In this document: in pieces, positions 8,644-17,324 of the stretch
Layout: each line of letters begins with the position of its first letter
Numbering within the stretch: position 1 is the stretch's first letter
NCBI GenBank assembly: GCA_000961655.1
Contig: LADR01000053.1
Location: 62,001-126,000 of the forward strand
From: Desulfatitalea sp. BRH_c12
GTDB taxonomy: Bacteria; Desulfobacterota; Desulfobacteria; Desulfobacterales; Desulfosarcinaceae
DNA length: 64,000 nt
Direction: 5' to 3'
The notes under the pieces: generated by a model
The model's database searches: none
The model's input: only the letters and a program-made list of their open reading frames with translations
What the model was told of the DNA's origin: nothing
Made by a program: the position numbers and the translations under genes

Positions 8644-9576
8644 ATGAGTGCGACGCTGATTGCCATTTTGGTATTGGCTGCCTTGGTAATCCTGGTGGTT
8701 GCTAAAACAGCCGTAATCGTCCCGCAAAAAAGCGAATACATCATCGAACGGCTTGGCAAATACAACAAAACCCTGGGGGCCGGATTCCATATTCTTTTTC
8801 CCTTTATCGACCGTGTGGCCTACCGGTTCTCCTTGAAAGAGGAAGTTTTCGATATTCCAAGCCAGACCTGTATCACCAAGGACAATGTGACCGTCGAGGT
8901 GGATGGTCTGATCTATTTGCAGGTCATGGACAGCAAGTTGTCGGCGTATGGCATCAACGACTATCGCATGGCTTCATCCCAGCTTGCCCAGACAACGCTG
9001 CGCTCGACCGTTGGTAAAATCGATCTGGATAAAACGTTTGAAGAGCGCGAAACCATCAATAGCCAGGTTGTGGATTCCATCGATCAAGCGGCCCAGGCCT
9101 GGGGCGTCAAGGTGCTGCGTTACGAGGTCAAGGACATCCTGCCGCCGCAATCGGTCAAAAACGCCATGGAAGCGCAAATGACGGCCGAACGTGAAAAGCG
9201 CGCGGCGATCGCCAAATCCGAAGGTGAACGTCAATCCACCATCAATCGGGGCGAAGGCGAACGCCAGAATGCCATTTTACGTTCCGAAGGTGAAAAACAG
9301 CGCCGAATTAATGAAGCCGAAGGCCGGGCCGAGGAAATTCTGGCCGTGGCCCGGGCGACCGCCGAAGGGTTGAAATCGATTGCTGAACAGCTTCAAATGA
9401 AAGGCGGCCAGGAGGCGGCCAACCTGCGGGTGGCTGAGCAGTATGTCAATGAATTCGGAAAACTGGCCAAGACCAGCAACACGTTGATCATTCCGAGCAA
9501 CGTCAGCGACTTGTCCGGCATGGTGACCACGGCGATGACAGCTTTGAAGCATGTCGCCCCCCCAGCAAAACCATAA
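8644..9576 (+). CDS. qmcA: SPFH/stomatin-family protein, paraslipin (QmcA type)
   Basis: 310 aa, with TAAGGAG seven nt before ATG. One N-terminal membrane helix (about 3-24) is followed by an SPFH domain (VPQKSEYIIERLGKYNKTL, then VFDIPSQTCITKDNVTVEVD) and a long Glu/Arg/Ala coiled coil (about 175-245, repeated SEGE/GEGE units), ending in LSGMVTTAMTAL. It should form large oligomeric cages on the inner membrane. The NfeD gene next to it is the standard partner. Confidence 0.92.
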   Translation: MSATLIAILVLAALVILVVAKTAVIVPQKSEYIIERLGKYNKTLGAGFHILFPFIDRVAYRFSLKEEVFDIPSQTCITKDNVTVEVDGLIYLQVMDSKLSAYGINDYRMASSQLAQTTLRSTVGKIDLDKTFEERETINSQVVDSIDQAAQAWGVKVLRYEVKDILPPQSVKNAMEAQMTAEREKRAAIAKSEGERQSTINRGEGERQNAILRSEGEKQRRINEAEGRAEEILAVARATAEGLKSIAEQLQMKGGQEAANLRVAEQYVNEFGKLAKTSNTLIIPSNVSDLSGMVTTAMTALKHVAPPAKP

Positions 9577-9633
9577 GCGGTTGAAGCGGTCAGGCGAGAC
9601 TCGGCCCAACCTGCGTTGAAATGCGGGAATGGT

Positions 9634-10746
9634 TCACGGTTCGTGTTGGCCGTAGGCGGCGGATTCGTCGATAGGCGTATCCGCCGCTGAATGCAACGTG
9701 TCCGGTCCTCCGGGCCATGCTCTGATGATTGCCTGAATCAACGTGGCCAGGGGAATCGCGAAGAAAATGCCCCAAAATCCCCAAAGTCCTCCGAAGGCCA
9801 GAATCGAAGCGATAACCGCCACTGGATGAATATTGACCACCTCGGACAAGAGCAGGGGGGCCAGGATATTGCCGTCGATAATCTGGATAATGGCGTACGC
9901 CACCAGCACCCACACAAACTCCGGCCCCACACCCATGTGGAAATAAGCGACCACGGCAATGGGAATGGTGGCTATGGCCGCGCCGACGTAGGGGAACAAT
10001 ACGGACAGGCCGACGACCAACCCCAACAGCATGGCGTATTCCAGGCTGAGCAGTGAGAAAACCACATAGGTGCCCACCCACACGAAAATGATTTCCCAGG
10101 TTTTGCCGCGGATATAATTGGCGATCTGCGCATTGACATCATTCCACACCCGCACTGCAAGCGAGCGGTCCTTGGGGAGAAAGCCTGTCAGCCAGGTGAG
10201 TATTTTGTCTTTGTCCTTGAGAAAGAAGAAAACCAGCATGGGGACGATGATCAGGTACACCAAAAGAGTGATCAGGCCAACGACCGAAGCCACCGATATG
10301 GACAAGATGTTTTGCGCCAGGCGGGTGAATTCTCGGCGTATAACCGTGTTTAATTCATATACCTGGTCCAGGGAGATCAATCGGGGATATTGTTCGGGCA
10401 ATTGAAGCAGCAATTGCTGGGCGGCTGCGATCATGGTCGGCAATTGCTGCACCAATTGGGTCAGCTGTCGGATGAGCAACGGGACCAGCCAGAATATCGT
10501 GAACACCAACAACAACATGAACAGCAGGGAGAAGCCCACTACCGCCAAAATCCGCGGAAACCTTCGACTCACAAGGGGTTTGATCATGCCATCCAGCAGG
10601 TAGGCGATAATCAAGGCGGCAAACAAAGGCACCAACATTCTTCCGAAGAAATAGATGACCGCGAAACCCGATAGCAGAATAACGGCCAGAATGACCACCT
10701 GGGGGTTGTCGAGATGACGTTGAAGCCAGGATTTGATCAAGTTCAT
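9634..10746 (-). CDS. AI-2E family transporter (PerM/TqsA-like)
   Basis: 370 aa with about eight membrane helices: an N-terminal pair (residues about 16-50), one at about 65-85, a central amphipathic region (residues 90-140) and a C-terminal helical bundle with the family's glycine-rich LLGLVVGLSVLFPYVGAAIA. Members export or exchange small solutes, including autoinducer-2 in some cases, or act as Na+/H+ antiporters; the substrate here is open. It is convergent with the qmcA gene. Confidence 0.88.
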   Translation of the reverse strand: MNLIKSWLQRHLDNPQVVILAVILLSGFAVIYFFGRMLVPLFAALIIAYLLDGMIKPLVSRRFPRILAVVGFSLLFMLLLVFTIFWLVPLLIRQLTQLVQQLPTMIAAAQQLLLQLPEQYPRLISLDQVYELNTVIRREFTRLAQNILSISVASVVGLITLLVYLIIVPMLVFFFLKDKDKILTWLTGFLPKDRSLAVRVWNDVNAQIANYIRGKTWEIIFVWVGTYVVFSLLSLEYAMLLGLVVGLSVLFPYVGAAIATIPIAVVAYFHMGVGPEFVWVLVAYAIIQIIDGNILAPLLLSEVVNIHPVAVIASILAFGGLWGFWGIFFAIPLATLIQAIIRAWPGGPDTLHSAADTPIDESAAYGQHEP

Positions 10747-10929
10747 GGGGATGTGGATCCTATGTTTGAAGTTGGCGATTCTTTACCAAAAGGTCTGCAA
10801 ATAGTAAAGCTATCTCGCGGCATTGTGCAGGGCAACCGCATTTGCGTGGCGTGATCATAGAAACGGAACATCGTGGTACTCGTAACTGCGCACCCGACAT
10901 GACTTTGTTTTATCGCAGGGGCATCACCT

Positions 10930-10956
10930 GGAGGGGCGACCGCCGGTCGCCCCTAC
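10930..10956. repeat. REP-like palindrome (GGGGCGACCG family)
   Basis: GGAGGGGCGACCGCCGGTCG then CCCCTAC. Same family as 7164-7194. Confidence 0.8.
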
Positions 10957-11146
10957 ACCGGTTTCCATCGCCATGGCCGCTTGCCCATCGGCGCCATTTT
11001 CACGGTAACTGCGGACCCACCGTGAAGGCGATTATCGCAGGTGAACGGGACCCTATGCGGTTACCCTGCGGCATTGTGCATCAAAGGGGACAAAGGAGGG
11101 TGCCGGGGAAACAAGGCATCGTCGCGGGCTAAAGATATAATAGTGT

Positions 11147-11193
11147 CAGGTCGAATCCTTATGAAGGGGTCGGCAGCGATGGGATTCGACCTG
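11147..11193 (+). terminator. terminator-like hairpin, possibly bidirectional
   Basis: Arms CAGGTCGAATCC and GGATTCGACCTG enclose a 23-nt loop; on the plus strand the second arm is followed directly by TCTTTTTT. It lies just past the stop of the minus-strand membrane protein gene, where the other side carries only an AT-rich stretch. It may end plus-strand read-through as well as the minus-strand gene. Confidence 0.5.
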
Positions 11194-11207
11194 TCTTTTT
11201 TGGGGGT

Positions 11208-11576
11208 CTATACCCAACTCAGGATAGCGGTTCCGAAGATGACGCCGATGATACCGAACAAGCGCTGCGTCTGGTCGGAAACCTTCATAAAATACCATTC
11301 CAGCATACGGCTGTAGATCTTTTGAGGATTGAAAAAGGCCAGGAGCGCCTCCAGAAGGCATAGCAGACCGATGATTCTGAAAAACCATGGATAAGTGGTG
11401 ATCGGCGCGGCTATCAAGAAAAAAAGCCCGAATACTGCTGCAATCGCGGCAATATAGGAGAGGGGGTATTTCTGATACAGGCCCCTGTACAGATCGATTG
11501 TGGCCCTTGGGTAGAGAATCAGGCAAGAACTGATTGCAATGCTCCCGAAACCCAGTAAATAGACGATGATTTGCAT
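11208..11576 (-). CDS. small four-helix membrane protein, unknown function
   Basis: 122 aa from an ATG at 11576 with AAAGGAG eight to nine nt upstream; longer frames upstream (to 11636 or 11655) lack a site and are rejected. It has four membrane helices (starting MQIIVYLLGFGSIAISS, then IAAIAAVFGLFFLIAAP, then FRIIGLLCLLEALLAF, then FGIIGVIFGTAILSWV). It resembles small DUF-type inner membrane proteins but no family is assigned. Confidence 0.75.
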   Translation of the reverse strand: MQIIVYLLGFGSIAISSCLILYPRATIDLYRGLYQKYPLSYIAAIAAVFGLFFLIAAPITTYPWFFRIIGLLCLLEALLAFFNPQKIYSRMLEWYFMKVSDQTQRLFGIIGVIFGTAILSWV

Positions 11577-11903
11577 GTTCCGGCTCCTTTGGTGGGGGTG
11601 AGGGTGTGCCAAAAAAGTTTTTCTCATCCATGGCAACGATCTGTCGTCGTGTCAAGAGCTTCGACAGTTCTGACGCGACAACAGGGGCGTGCCGGAATTG
11701 TTTTGGGGATGACCGCCTGGCATCGCAGGCATTACCATGACCGGCACGACAGGTTCGCCGGACCCCTGTGCGTTATACTGCTTTTAAATACGGCGATCTA
11801 AACGCAACACCTTACTTCCATCCGCATCAACGCGATCTATATTTTGCTGCAAGCGATTCACGAAAAGGCAGTCGCATCAAATCAACATGCAGGAGAAATA
11901 ACC
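11577..11903. other. intergenic gap, nothing recognised
   Basis: A 327-nt stretch between divergent genes. It must hold promoters for both, but no convincing -35/-10 pair or operator stands out. A TATACT at 11774-11779 is a possible -10 box without a matching -35. Confidence 0.4.
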
Positions 11904-12020
11904 ATGGCAACTTGTGGTGTTTGCAAATCCGAAGTAAAGAGTCAACCGCATGTAAAAACGGATGGCACATGCAGTGTATGCAGTGAAAAATTGAAAATGG
12001 AACAGGAAAAGAAAAAATAA
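11904..12020 (+). CDS. 38-aa Cys-rich zinc-ribbon-like miniprotein
   Basis: ATG preceded by AGGAGA at the right distance. The short product has two CxxC pairs (CGVC and CSVC) separated by 16 residues, then a Lys-rich tail ending EKKK. The spacing suits a single zinc ribbon or knuckle. It is followed at once by a strong hairpin, which supports a small independent transcript. Similar tiny double-CxxC proteins are common in Desulfobacterota, but the role is unknown. Confidence 0.7.
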   Translation: MATCGVCKSEVKSQPHVKTDGTCSVCSEKLKMEQEKKK

Positions 12021-12027
12021 GATCAGC

Positions 12028-12054
12028 AAGCACCGGTTCATTGAGCCGGTGCTT
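12028..12054 (+). terminator. hairpin after the Cys-rich miniprotein gene
   Basis: Stem AAGCACCGG / CCGGTGCTT with a 9-nt loop, eight nt after the stop codon. No U-tract follows, so termination may be factor-aided or the stem may protect the transcript. Confidence 0.6.
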
Positions 12055-12102
12055 GTCATGCCATCTGTTCTCCCATTGACTTTCAACCGTACGAGGCTGT
12101 CC

Positions 12103-12825
12103 ATGCGCACCGAAAGAATGGTCATTTCCAATCGCTTTTGCGGGCCGACGAACTCCGGTAATGGCGGATATGTATGCGGGCGTGTGGCCGCGCTGCTGCC
12201 TGGCCCGGTCACTGTTCGCCTGATGGCCCCGCCGCCTTTAGAGACAACGCTTCACTTGGACGTTTCCGATGACCGCGTGACATTGCGGCAAGAATCGTCG
12301 GTCATTGCACAAGCCAGATCGGCCGATCCTGACCTGACACCGCCCGACCCGCCGTCGTTTGCGGCGGCGGAACAAGCCACGCCATCGTATCCCGGATTCG
12401 AACATCATCCTTTCCCGCGCTGTTTTGTCTGCGGACCGCAGCGGGCCGCGGGGGATGGTTTGCGGATTTTTCCGGGAGCGGTTCCCGGACGAGCGATCGT
12501 GGCCGCGCCCTGGGTGCCTGACGCATCCCTGTCCGTGGATACCGGATGGGTGCGGCCTGAGTTTCTGTGGGCCGCGCTGGACTGCACAAGTGCTTTCGCG
12601 GTTTGGTCGATCCCGCCGGGCAAGGCGATCGTGTTGGGAGAGCTTTGCGCGCGCATTGATCACACCATTGCACCGGGTGAACGGTGTGTGGTGGTTGGAT
12701 GGCCTCTGAGCGTGGAAGGACGCAAACGTTTCGCCGCCTCGAGCGTCTATTCCGAATCGGGCTACCCGGTTGCCGTGGGTCGTGCTACGTGGATCGAGGT
12801 GCCGGCGGAGGCTTTTTCCGTGTGA
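12103..12825 (+). CDS. hotdog-like protein of unknown function
   Basis: 240 aa from the ATG with GAGG about eight nt upstream (another in-frame ATG is 15 nt later). The protein seems to have two hotdog-like halves: NSGNGGYVCGRVAALL near the start and RPEFLWAALDCTSAFAVW at about 145-165, the latter resembling thioesterase-like HotDog domains of the acyl-CoA family. A central CFVCGP motif (about residue 107) is unusual. Possible acyl thioester binding; not a confirmed enzyme. Confidence 0.55.
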   Translation: MRTERMVISNRFCGPTNSGNGGYVCGRVAALLPGPVTVRLMAPPPLETTLHLDVSDDRVTLRQESSVIAQARSADPDLTPPDPPSFAAAEQATPSYPGFEHHPFPRCFVCGPQRAAGDGLRIFPGAVPGRAIVAAPWVPDASLSVDTGWVRPEFLWAALDCTSAFAVWSIPPGKAIVLGELCARIDHTIAPGERCVVVGWPLSVEGRKRFAASSVYSESGYPVAVGRATWIEVPAEAFSV

Positions 12826-12973
12826 ATATTCATCAGGTGATCATGGCGCGACCGGCAGTAAAAAGTACAATTCAACTTTCGAGTTCCAAACGGAGGTGAG
12901 CCGGGCGTGTTGTCCGCGCCACACGCCATTTCGCTCAAGTCAAACGCCCGCCTCACCTCACTACCTGCCAATC

Positions 12974-15900
12974 CTATACATACCGCTTCATGGCTTCCAA
13001 GTAGTGCGGATAGCTGGAAAGATAGAATGAAAGCGCCTTGGCGAAGTCGTCGCCCAGTACGCCGTCGATAAACATCTGGCTGATATCGCGCTGGCGCATG
13101 AGTGTGAACTGGGATGTAACCAGCAGGTGCCGTTCTTCTTCGTTGATGGTTTTGAGCAGTTGATCAAGAGCACTGCGGGCGCGCGGTTGATACATCCAAA
13201 AATAGAGCAGGTCCAGCGCATGGATGGTAATGATCCGCTCAAGGTCACGGGCTTCCACGGTGACGTTTGGCCGGCAGCTTTTCGGATGCTCTAACAATTC
13301 GTAGGCGCTGGTTTCCGGGTACAGCAATTCCAGTTGGGCGTATATGCCGAGCAGTTCGGCCAGTTTTTTGCGGTAATCCCTGAAACGCGTGCGGATGTTG
13401 TTGTAGCGGTCGGCGGTTCCTTCAATGATGCCAGCCACCATGTCCGAAGCGGTTTTCGAGATGATCGCGGCCCATTTTTGCAGCGCATCGGTCACGGCGG
13501 CCACGCCGGCGGCGGCCAGGAAATGTCCGGCGGCGAAGTTGATGGCCACGGCAATGGGAATAGAGAGCGCGCTGCGGAAAAAGTTGCCGTATATCGCTGC
13601 CCTGGGTAAACCGCGAAAGGCATTGTGGGCGGAGAGGTAAACCCCGTTGATCAACGCCATGATGGTGTACAGCAGCACGGGGTGCGTGGCGGTGGTGATG
13701 GCGAACATCCGTTCGAGTACAACCGTTTTGGTCAGGTAATCGAGCAGTGGGACGGAAAATCCGGTAAACAGCAGTGAGTCGGCGATTCGATCCCAGCTGA
13801 CATATGCATTCCAGCGCAGCAGGGGCGAGCGTCTCAGGCCCCCGCCGCCTAGCACCGACTGCAGGATATTGCGCACGCCGGTGATGCCAAACCAGATGAA
13901 GGCGCCGAAATAGGCCAGCAGCCACCAGTCCTTGGTGAGCAGAAAAGTGGCGAAAGCGGGTATGAAGCCGATCAGGACCTTGAGCAGATTGCGCAGATGA
14001 GAGTTGATATAGCGTCCCATGCGCCCATCGCCAGGATAGCCCGCTGCTTGGGGTATGAGTTTCAGATCGTTGCACACGGTATTTTGAATCCCGCCCAAGG
14101 TGACCACATTGCCCGTGGGGGACATTCGCGTGGTGTGGCCCTGCACGGCCCAGTCCACCGTTTTGGCGGCACCGATCGGTAAGGCCATGCGCGCCCAGGT
14201 CATAAGCTTTGTCCAGGCACCCGCTGCGGTGTGGTTTACAGCCTCCGGCCGGACGAACGTATAACGCTTGTGGACGGTCATCTGGATGGGGATGCGCTCG
14301 CGGCCCGAGCCGATATCTTTTATGATCTGCCGCTGCGCCCGGGGGGGCAGGGTGTCGATTACGGCCAGGCCCATGCCGTGAAAGCGTGGTGATCGTCCGG
14401 TGGAGTCGCTACCCAGGCGTGCCTTGAGTGGTTTGGCTTTGTACATGGCCTGCAGCGCAAGAATATCGTGCAAAATGGTCTTGAGCTTGGCGATTCGCTC
14501 GGCTTTGTACGGATGGTCTTGTTCTTCGACCCTTTGGAGGTTTTCAAGGATCACCCGTTTGAGTTTGATAGGGTTCTGGCCATTGATGGCCTCCTGCAGC
14601 CGGCTGATGTCCGCAAGATGTCCGGTGTGGCCGTCGGCCCAATCCTTGAGATTGAACAGCTCCAGGCGCGTGATCATGCCGCAACTGTCATAGATCAGTT
14701 CTAATACATCTTCAGCGCCAAGGTTGGACAGGTTCAGCGTAATGCGGTAGCCCGATTGCAGCGATGCCAGCCGATTGATCAGGTCGACCGGGGACAGCCG
14801 CAGCAGGTCGGGGACATTGGTATCTTCGCGTGGTTGTGTATGGTTGGGAATGTCGGCATTGCGGTCCGGTTTGAGGTAAGCGGCTGCAATGCTGTCCAGG
14901 TCCAGGCAGTCCATCTCCTCGAACCAGGCGGCGATGCTTTTTTGCTCTTGCGGGTCGGCGGTTGCGTGCGCGGCGCGCAGGTGATCGGCTTTTACGCGCA
15001 GGGCGGCCAGCACGTTTTCCTGGATGAATTTTTCCAGGTGCAGAATGGACTTTTGTCCGATACCCACAAACGCAAGGAATTTTGCCGGGTCGACCGGCGC
15101 CATGGCGATGTCGAAGCGCCGGTTCAGATCAGATAGGTGGCGCTCATTAAAGGCCTGCAACAATTGCATGACATGGGCCTGCTGGTAGGTCGATGCGCGG
15201 CGTCCATCCTGCATCAGCGCCGCCACGGCAGGCTCTTCCAGAAAGCACAGAAACGCCTGTGAGTCGGGGAACCCCCTGGGGACCCAGATCAGGTTGATGT
15301 ATTGACCGCGGAAGCTGGCGTAGAACTCGATGCCGATACGGACATCGATTTCCATGATGCGTGCGGCTTCGAGCAACTCGGCCGCGAAGCGCGGTTCGAT
15401 ATAGTTGTAGTGGACCACGCGCAAGCGCCGGATGCCTTTGATCCAGGCGTCCATAATGAGGTGGGTGGACGACTTGCGTCCCTTGGTGTTGGCATCATGC
15501 ACATGATCGTCGAAAGAGATCTGGTTCCACTCTTCCGGCATTTCTAGCAGGTGGTAGTTGCGCAGCTGTTCACGGACTCTGCGCGGCTTGCCTGAGGCAG
15601 TGATACGGAAATCGTGGGCCAGTTCGAGTTGCCGGCGCGGGTTATTGCGCGTGCGTACCACCTCTTTCATAATGTGCATCAACACCCGGGCGGTATTCTT
15701 GGGCATTGGGCCTTCGGCCGTATCCAGCATTTCGGCACGCAGCGACCGCAAGGCCCCCAGGCGGTCTTCCATGCCCCCGATTTCAAGGGAGGTCAGCAGG
15801 CGCACCATGGCGTAGGCGATGCGCAGGCTGCGGGATTCCGCCATCTCCTTGATGCCATGCGGGTGAAAAAACGTGTAGTACTGCCGACGGATGTAATCCA

Positions 15901-16123
15901 GGTCGCGGTACCGGGCGGACATATCGTTTATGATTCGAATCAGCTCGTGATCGCGCCGGTCGAAAAGAAATCTGGAAATGCGCTGGGCAGCCGCCGCCGC
16001 GGGTGTGATACGGCCGGTCGTCGTCGTTCCGGATGGATCAAAGTAGGGCGCGCTGGAAGTCATGAGGACACATGCGATTACGGTTTGGGAATTTGTACGA
16101 ACAACTTCGGAAATCCGTTTCAA
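12974..16123 (-). CDS. large unknown membrane protein with PHP-like metal-binding region
   Basis: 1049 aa (TTG start; an ATG 20 codons in is also possible, and neither has a good Shine-Dalgarno). Residues about 200-290 resemble a PHP (polymerase/histidinol-phosphatase-like) metal phosphoesterase: DDHVHDANTKGRKS (206-219), then RRLRVVHYN and MEIDVRIGIEFYASF. Residues about 690-880 hold four or five membrane helices (for example LLKVLIGFIPAFATFLL and SIPIAVAINFAAGHFLAAA). The C-terminal 170 residues are soluble and helical. A phosphatase coupled to membrane transport is possible; no family name is certain. Confidence 0.6.
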   Translation of the reverse strand: MKRISEVVRTNSQTVIACVLMTSSAPYFDPSGTTTTGRITPAAAAAQRISRFLFDRRDHELIRIINDMSARYRDLDYIRRQYYTFFHPHGIKEMAESRSLRIAYAMVRLLTSLEIGGMEDRLGALRSLRAEMLDTAEGPMPKNTARVLMHIMKEVVRTRNNPRRQLELAHDFRITASGKPRRVREQLRNYHLLEMPEEWNQISFDDHVHDANTKGRKSSTHLIMDAWIKGIRRLRVVHYNYIEPRFAAELLEAARIMEIDVRIGIEFYASFRGQYINLIWVPRGFPDSQAFLCFLEEPAVAALMQDGRRASTYQQAHVMQLLQAFNERHLSDLNRRFDIAMAPVDPAKFLAFVGIGQKSILHLEKFIQENVLAALRVKADHLRAAHATADPQEQKSIAAWFEEMDCLDLDSIAAAYLKPDRNADIPNHTQPREDTNVPDLLRLSPVDLINRLASLQSGYRITLNLSNLGAEDVLELIYDSCGMITRLELFNLKDWADGHTGHLADISRLQEAINGQNPIKLKRVILENLQRVEEQDHPYKAERIAKLKTILHDILALQAMYKAKPLKARLGSDSTGRSPRFHGMGLAVIDTLPPRAQRQIIKDIGSGRERIPIQMTVHKRYTFVRPEAVNHTAAGAWTKLMTWARMALPIGAAKTVDWAVQGHTTRMSPTGNVVTLGGIQNTVCNDLKLIPQAAGYPGDGRMGRYINSHLRNLLKVLIGFIPAFATFLLTKDWWLLAYFGAFIWFGITGVRNILQSVLGGGGLRRSPLLRWNAYVSWDRIADSLLFTGFSVPLLDYLTKTVVLERMFAITTATHPVLLYTIMALINGVYLSAHNAFRGLPRAAIYGNFFRSALSIPIAVAINFAAGHFLAAAGVAAVTDALQKWAAIISKTASDMVAGIIEGTADRYNNIRTRFRDYRKKLAELLGIYAQLELLYPETSAYELLEHPKSCRPNVTVEARDLERIITIHALDLLYFWMYQPRARSALDQLLKTINEEERHLLVTSQFTLMRQRDISQMFIDGVLGDDFAKALSFYLSSYPHYLEAMKRYV

Positions 16124-16800
16124 AGGCCAAGCCCGATGTACGGTCAGGTTGTCCGCGACACACGTCGATGACGCTCAATGGCGCCGGCGGTCGGGAGCAT
16201 GGCTGACGGAAATGCCGTTGTGCCGTATCGGCCCAAAGATAATGAGCCGTTACTATGACAGAAAAGCCTCACCAAAATCAACAAGGATCGCCTGATTGGC
16301 TGCCAATCAGGTCAGGGTAACCGCATTTGCGTATGGCCGCATTTCAGAAATGGAACATCGTTCTTCCTCGGGAGCGAACCTTGTGCTCGCCCGTTGCGTA
16401 AACGTAGGTCAATCCCGTGGCGAATGGACACCGTGATAGTCACGGTGCCCGTTGTAGGGGCGACCGGCGGTCGCCCACGCGAACCACTGAATTTGGGTCA
16501 TCGCACAGGCTGGCGGGGCCTTTTTCTCCCGCACCCATGATTGGCTGGGGTGGTGGCTTTGCACCCGTATCGGGCGACCGCCGGTCGCCCCTACAGGTGA
16601 AAGCCCCTGCGATTAGCACGGCGACGAGGATTTGCGTAAGGCCCGCAGAAAGGTACGCACCCCTCTTTGGATCTCGCCTTGCCTTGTCGGTCCCAGCTGG
16701 TGTATTACATCCGACGGTCTCGCTTTATATACGGGCGGTATATGCCGATACAGGATTGAGACTCAGCTTTTAACATTCCGGCCAAGCCGGCTTAGGTACG
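16124..16800. other. 677-nt gap with a palindrome-bounded element
   Basis: No gene is supported; the 118-aa frame at 16417-16773 runs through palindromic repeats and is rejected. The main content is the 141-bp unit at 16454-16594 flanked by inverted palindromes. Confidence 0.6.
16454..16594. mobile_element. palindrome-bounded 141-bp repeat unit
   Basis: Left end GTAGGGGCGACCGGCGGTCG, right end CGGTCGCCCCTAC, both members of the GGGGCGACCG family. The interior is unlike the other copies, so the ends, not the core, are conserved. Confidence 0.55.
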
Positions 16801-17211
16801 ATGATGCGCAAAAGTTGTGATGTCCGCTTGAAAGTCGCTTTTCACGATCTGGATCCCCTGCAGGTGGTCTGGCATGGCAATTATTTGAAATATTTCGATA
16901 TCGCACGGTTTACCCTGTTCGAGTCGGTCGGTGTCGATCTGTATGCTTACATGCTGGAGAAAAAATACACTTTTCCGGTCACCCGTTCCGCGATCAAACA
17001 CATTCAACCCTTGCGGGCCTTTGACGAATTCATCTGCACGGCCACCGTTACGGAGGCCCAGTACAAAATCGGCATGACTTTCGAGATCCGCAAAACGGAT
17101 GGCGGCGTCCTTTGCGCGCGCGGCAACAGCGAGCAACTGGCGGTCCGGTTCCCGGAAATGGTTATGGAGTTCCTGATTCCGGATGACATCCGAAAGGCAC
17201 TTGGATTTTGA
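16801..17211 (+). CDS. 4-hydroxybenzoyl-CoA-thioesterase-type hotdog thioesterase
   Basis: 136 aa, a single hotdog domain. The signature FHDLDPLQVVWHGNYLKYFD (residues 14-33) is the YbgC/4HBT active-site pattern with the catalytic Asp (DLDP). The rest (PVTRSAIKHIQPLRAFDE, GMTFEIRKTDG) is also typical. It hydrolyses acyl-CoA or acyl-ACP thioesters. It is the first gene of the lipid locus on the plus strand and is followed after about 110 nt by the FakA-FakB fusion, so it may release or proofread acyl chains for that enzyme. Confidence 0.85.
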   Translation: MMRKSCDVRLKVAFHDLDPLQVVWHGNYLKYFDIARFTLFESVGVDLYAYMLEKKYTFPVTRSAIKHIQPLRAFDEFICTATVTEAQYKIGMTFEIRKTDGGVLCARGNSEQLAVRFPEMVMEFLIPDDIRKALGF

Positions 17212-17324
17212 TATCCAGTTTGCTTTTTAAGTGCCCTGAATCATCCAGCCTGACAGAATAGCTGTTAAATGAATTCTGTGTTGTGGGTGGCGCTTTTTTC
17301 TCAACACAGCTGCATCGGATCTCA

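Larger units (their letters stand above)
10747..11207. other. intergenic gap with one REP-like palindrome and a terminator-like hairpin
   Basis: No gene is supported. It holds a palindrome of the GGGGCGACCG family at 10930-10956 and a 12-bp-stem hairpin at 11147-11193. The small frames through it have no start signal. Confidence 0.6.

Noticed and set aside
16417-16773. 118-aa frame in the gap before the thioesterase
   Set aside because: It consists of palindromic repeats read as protein and has no start signal.
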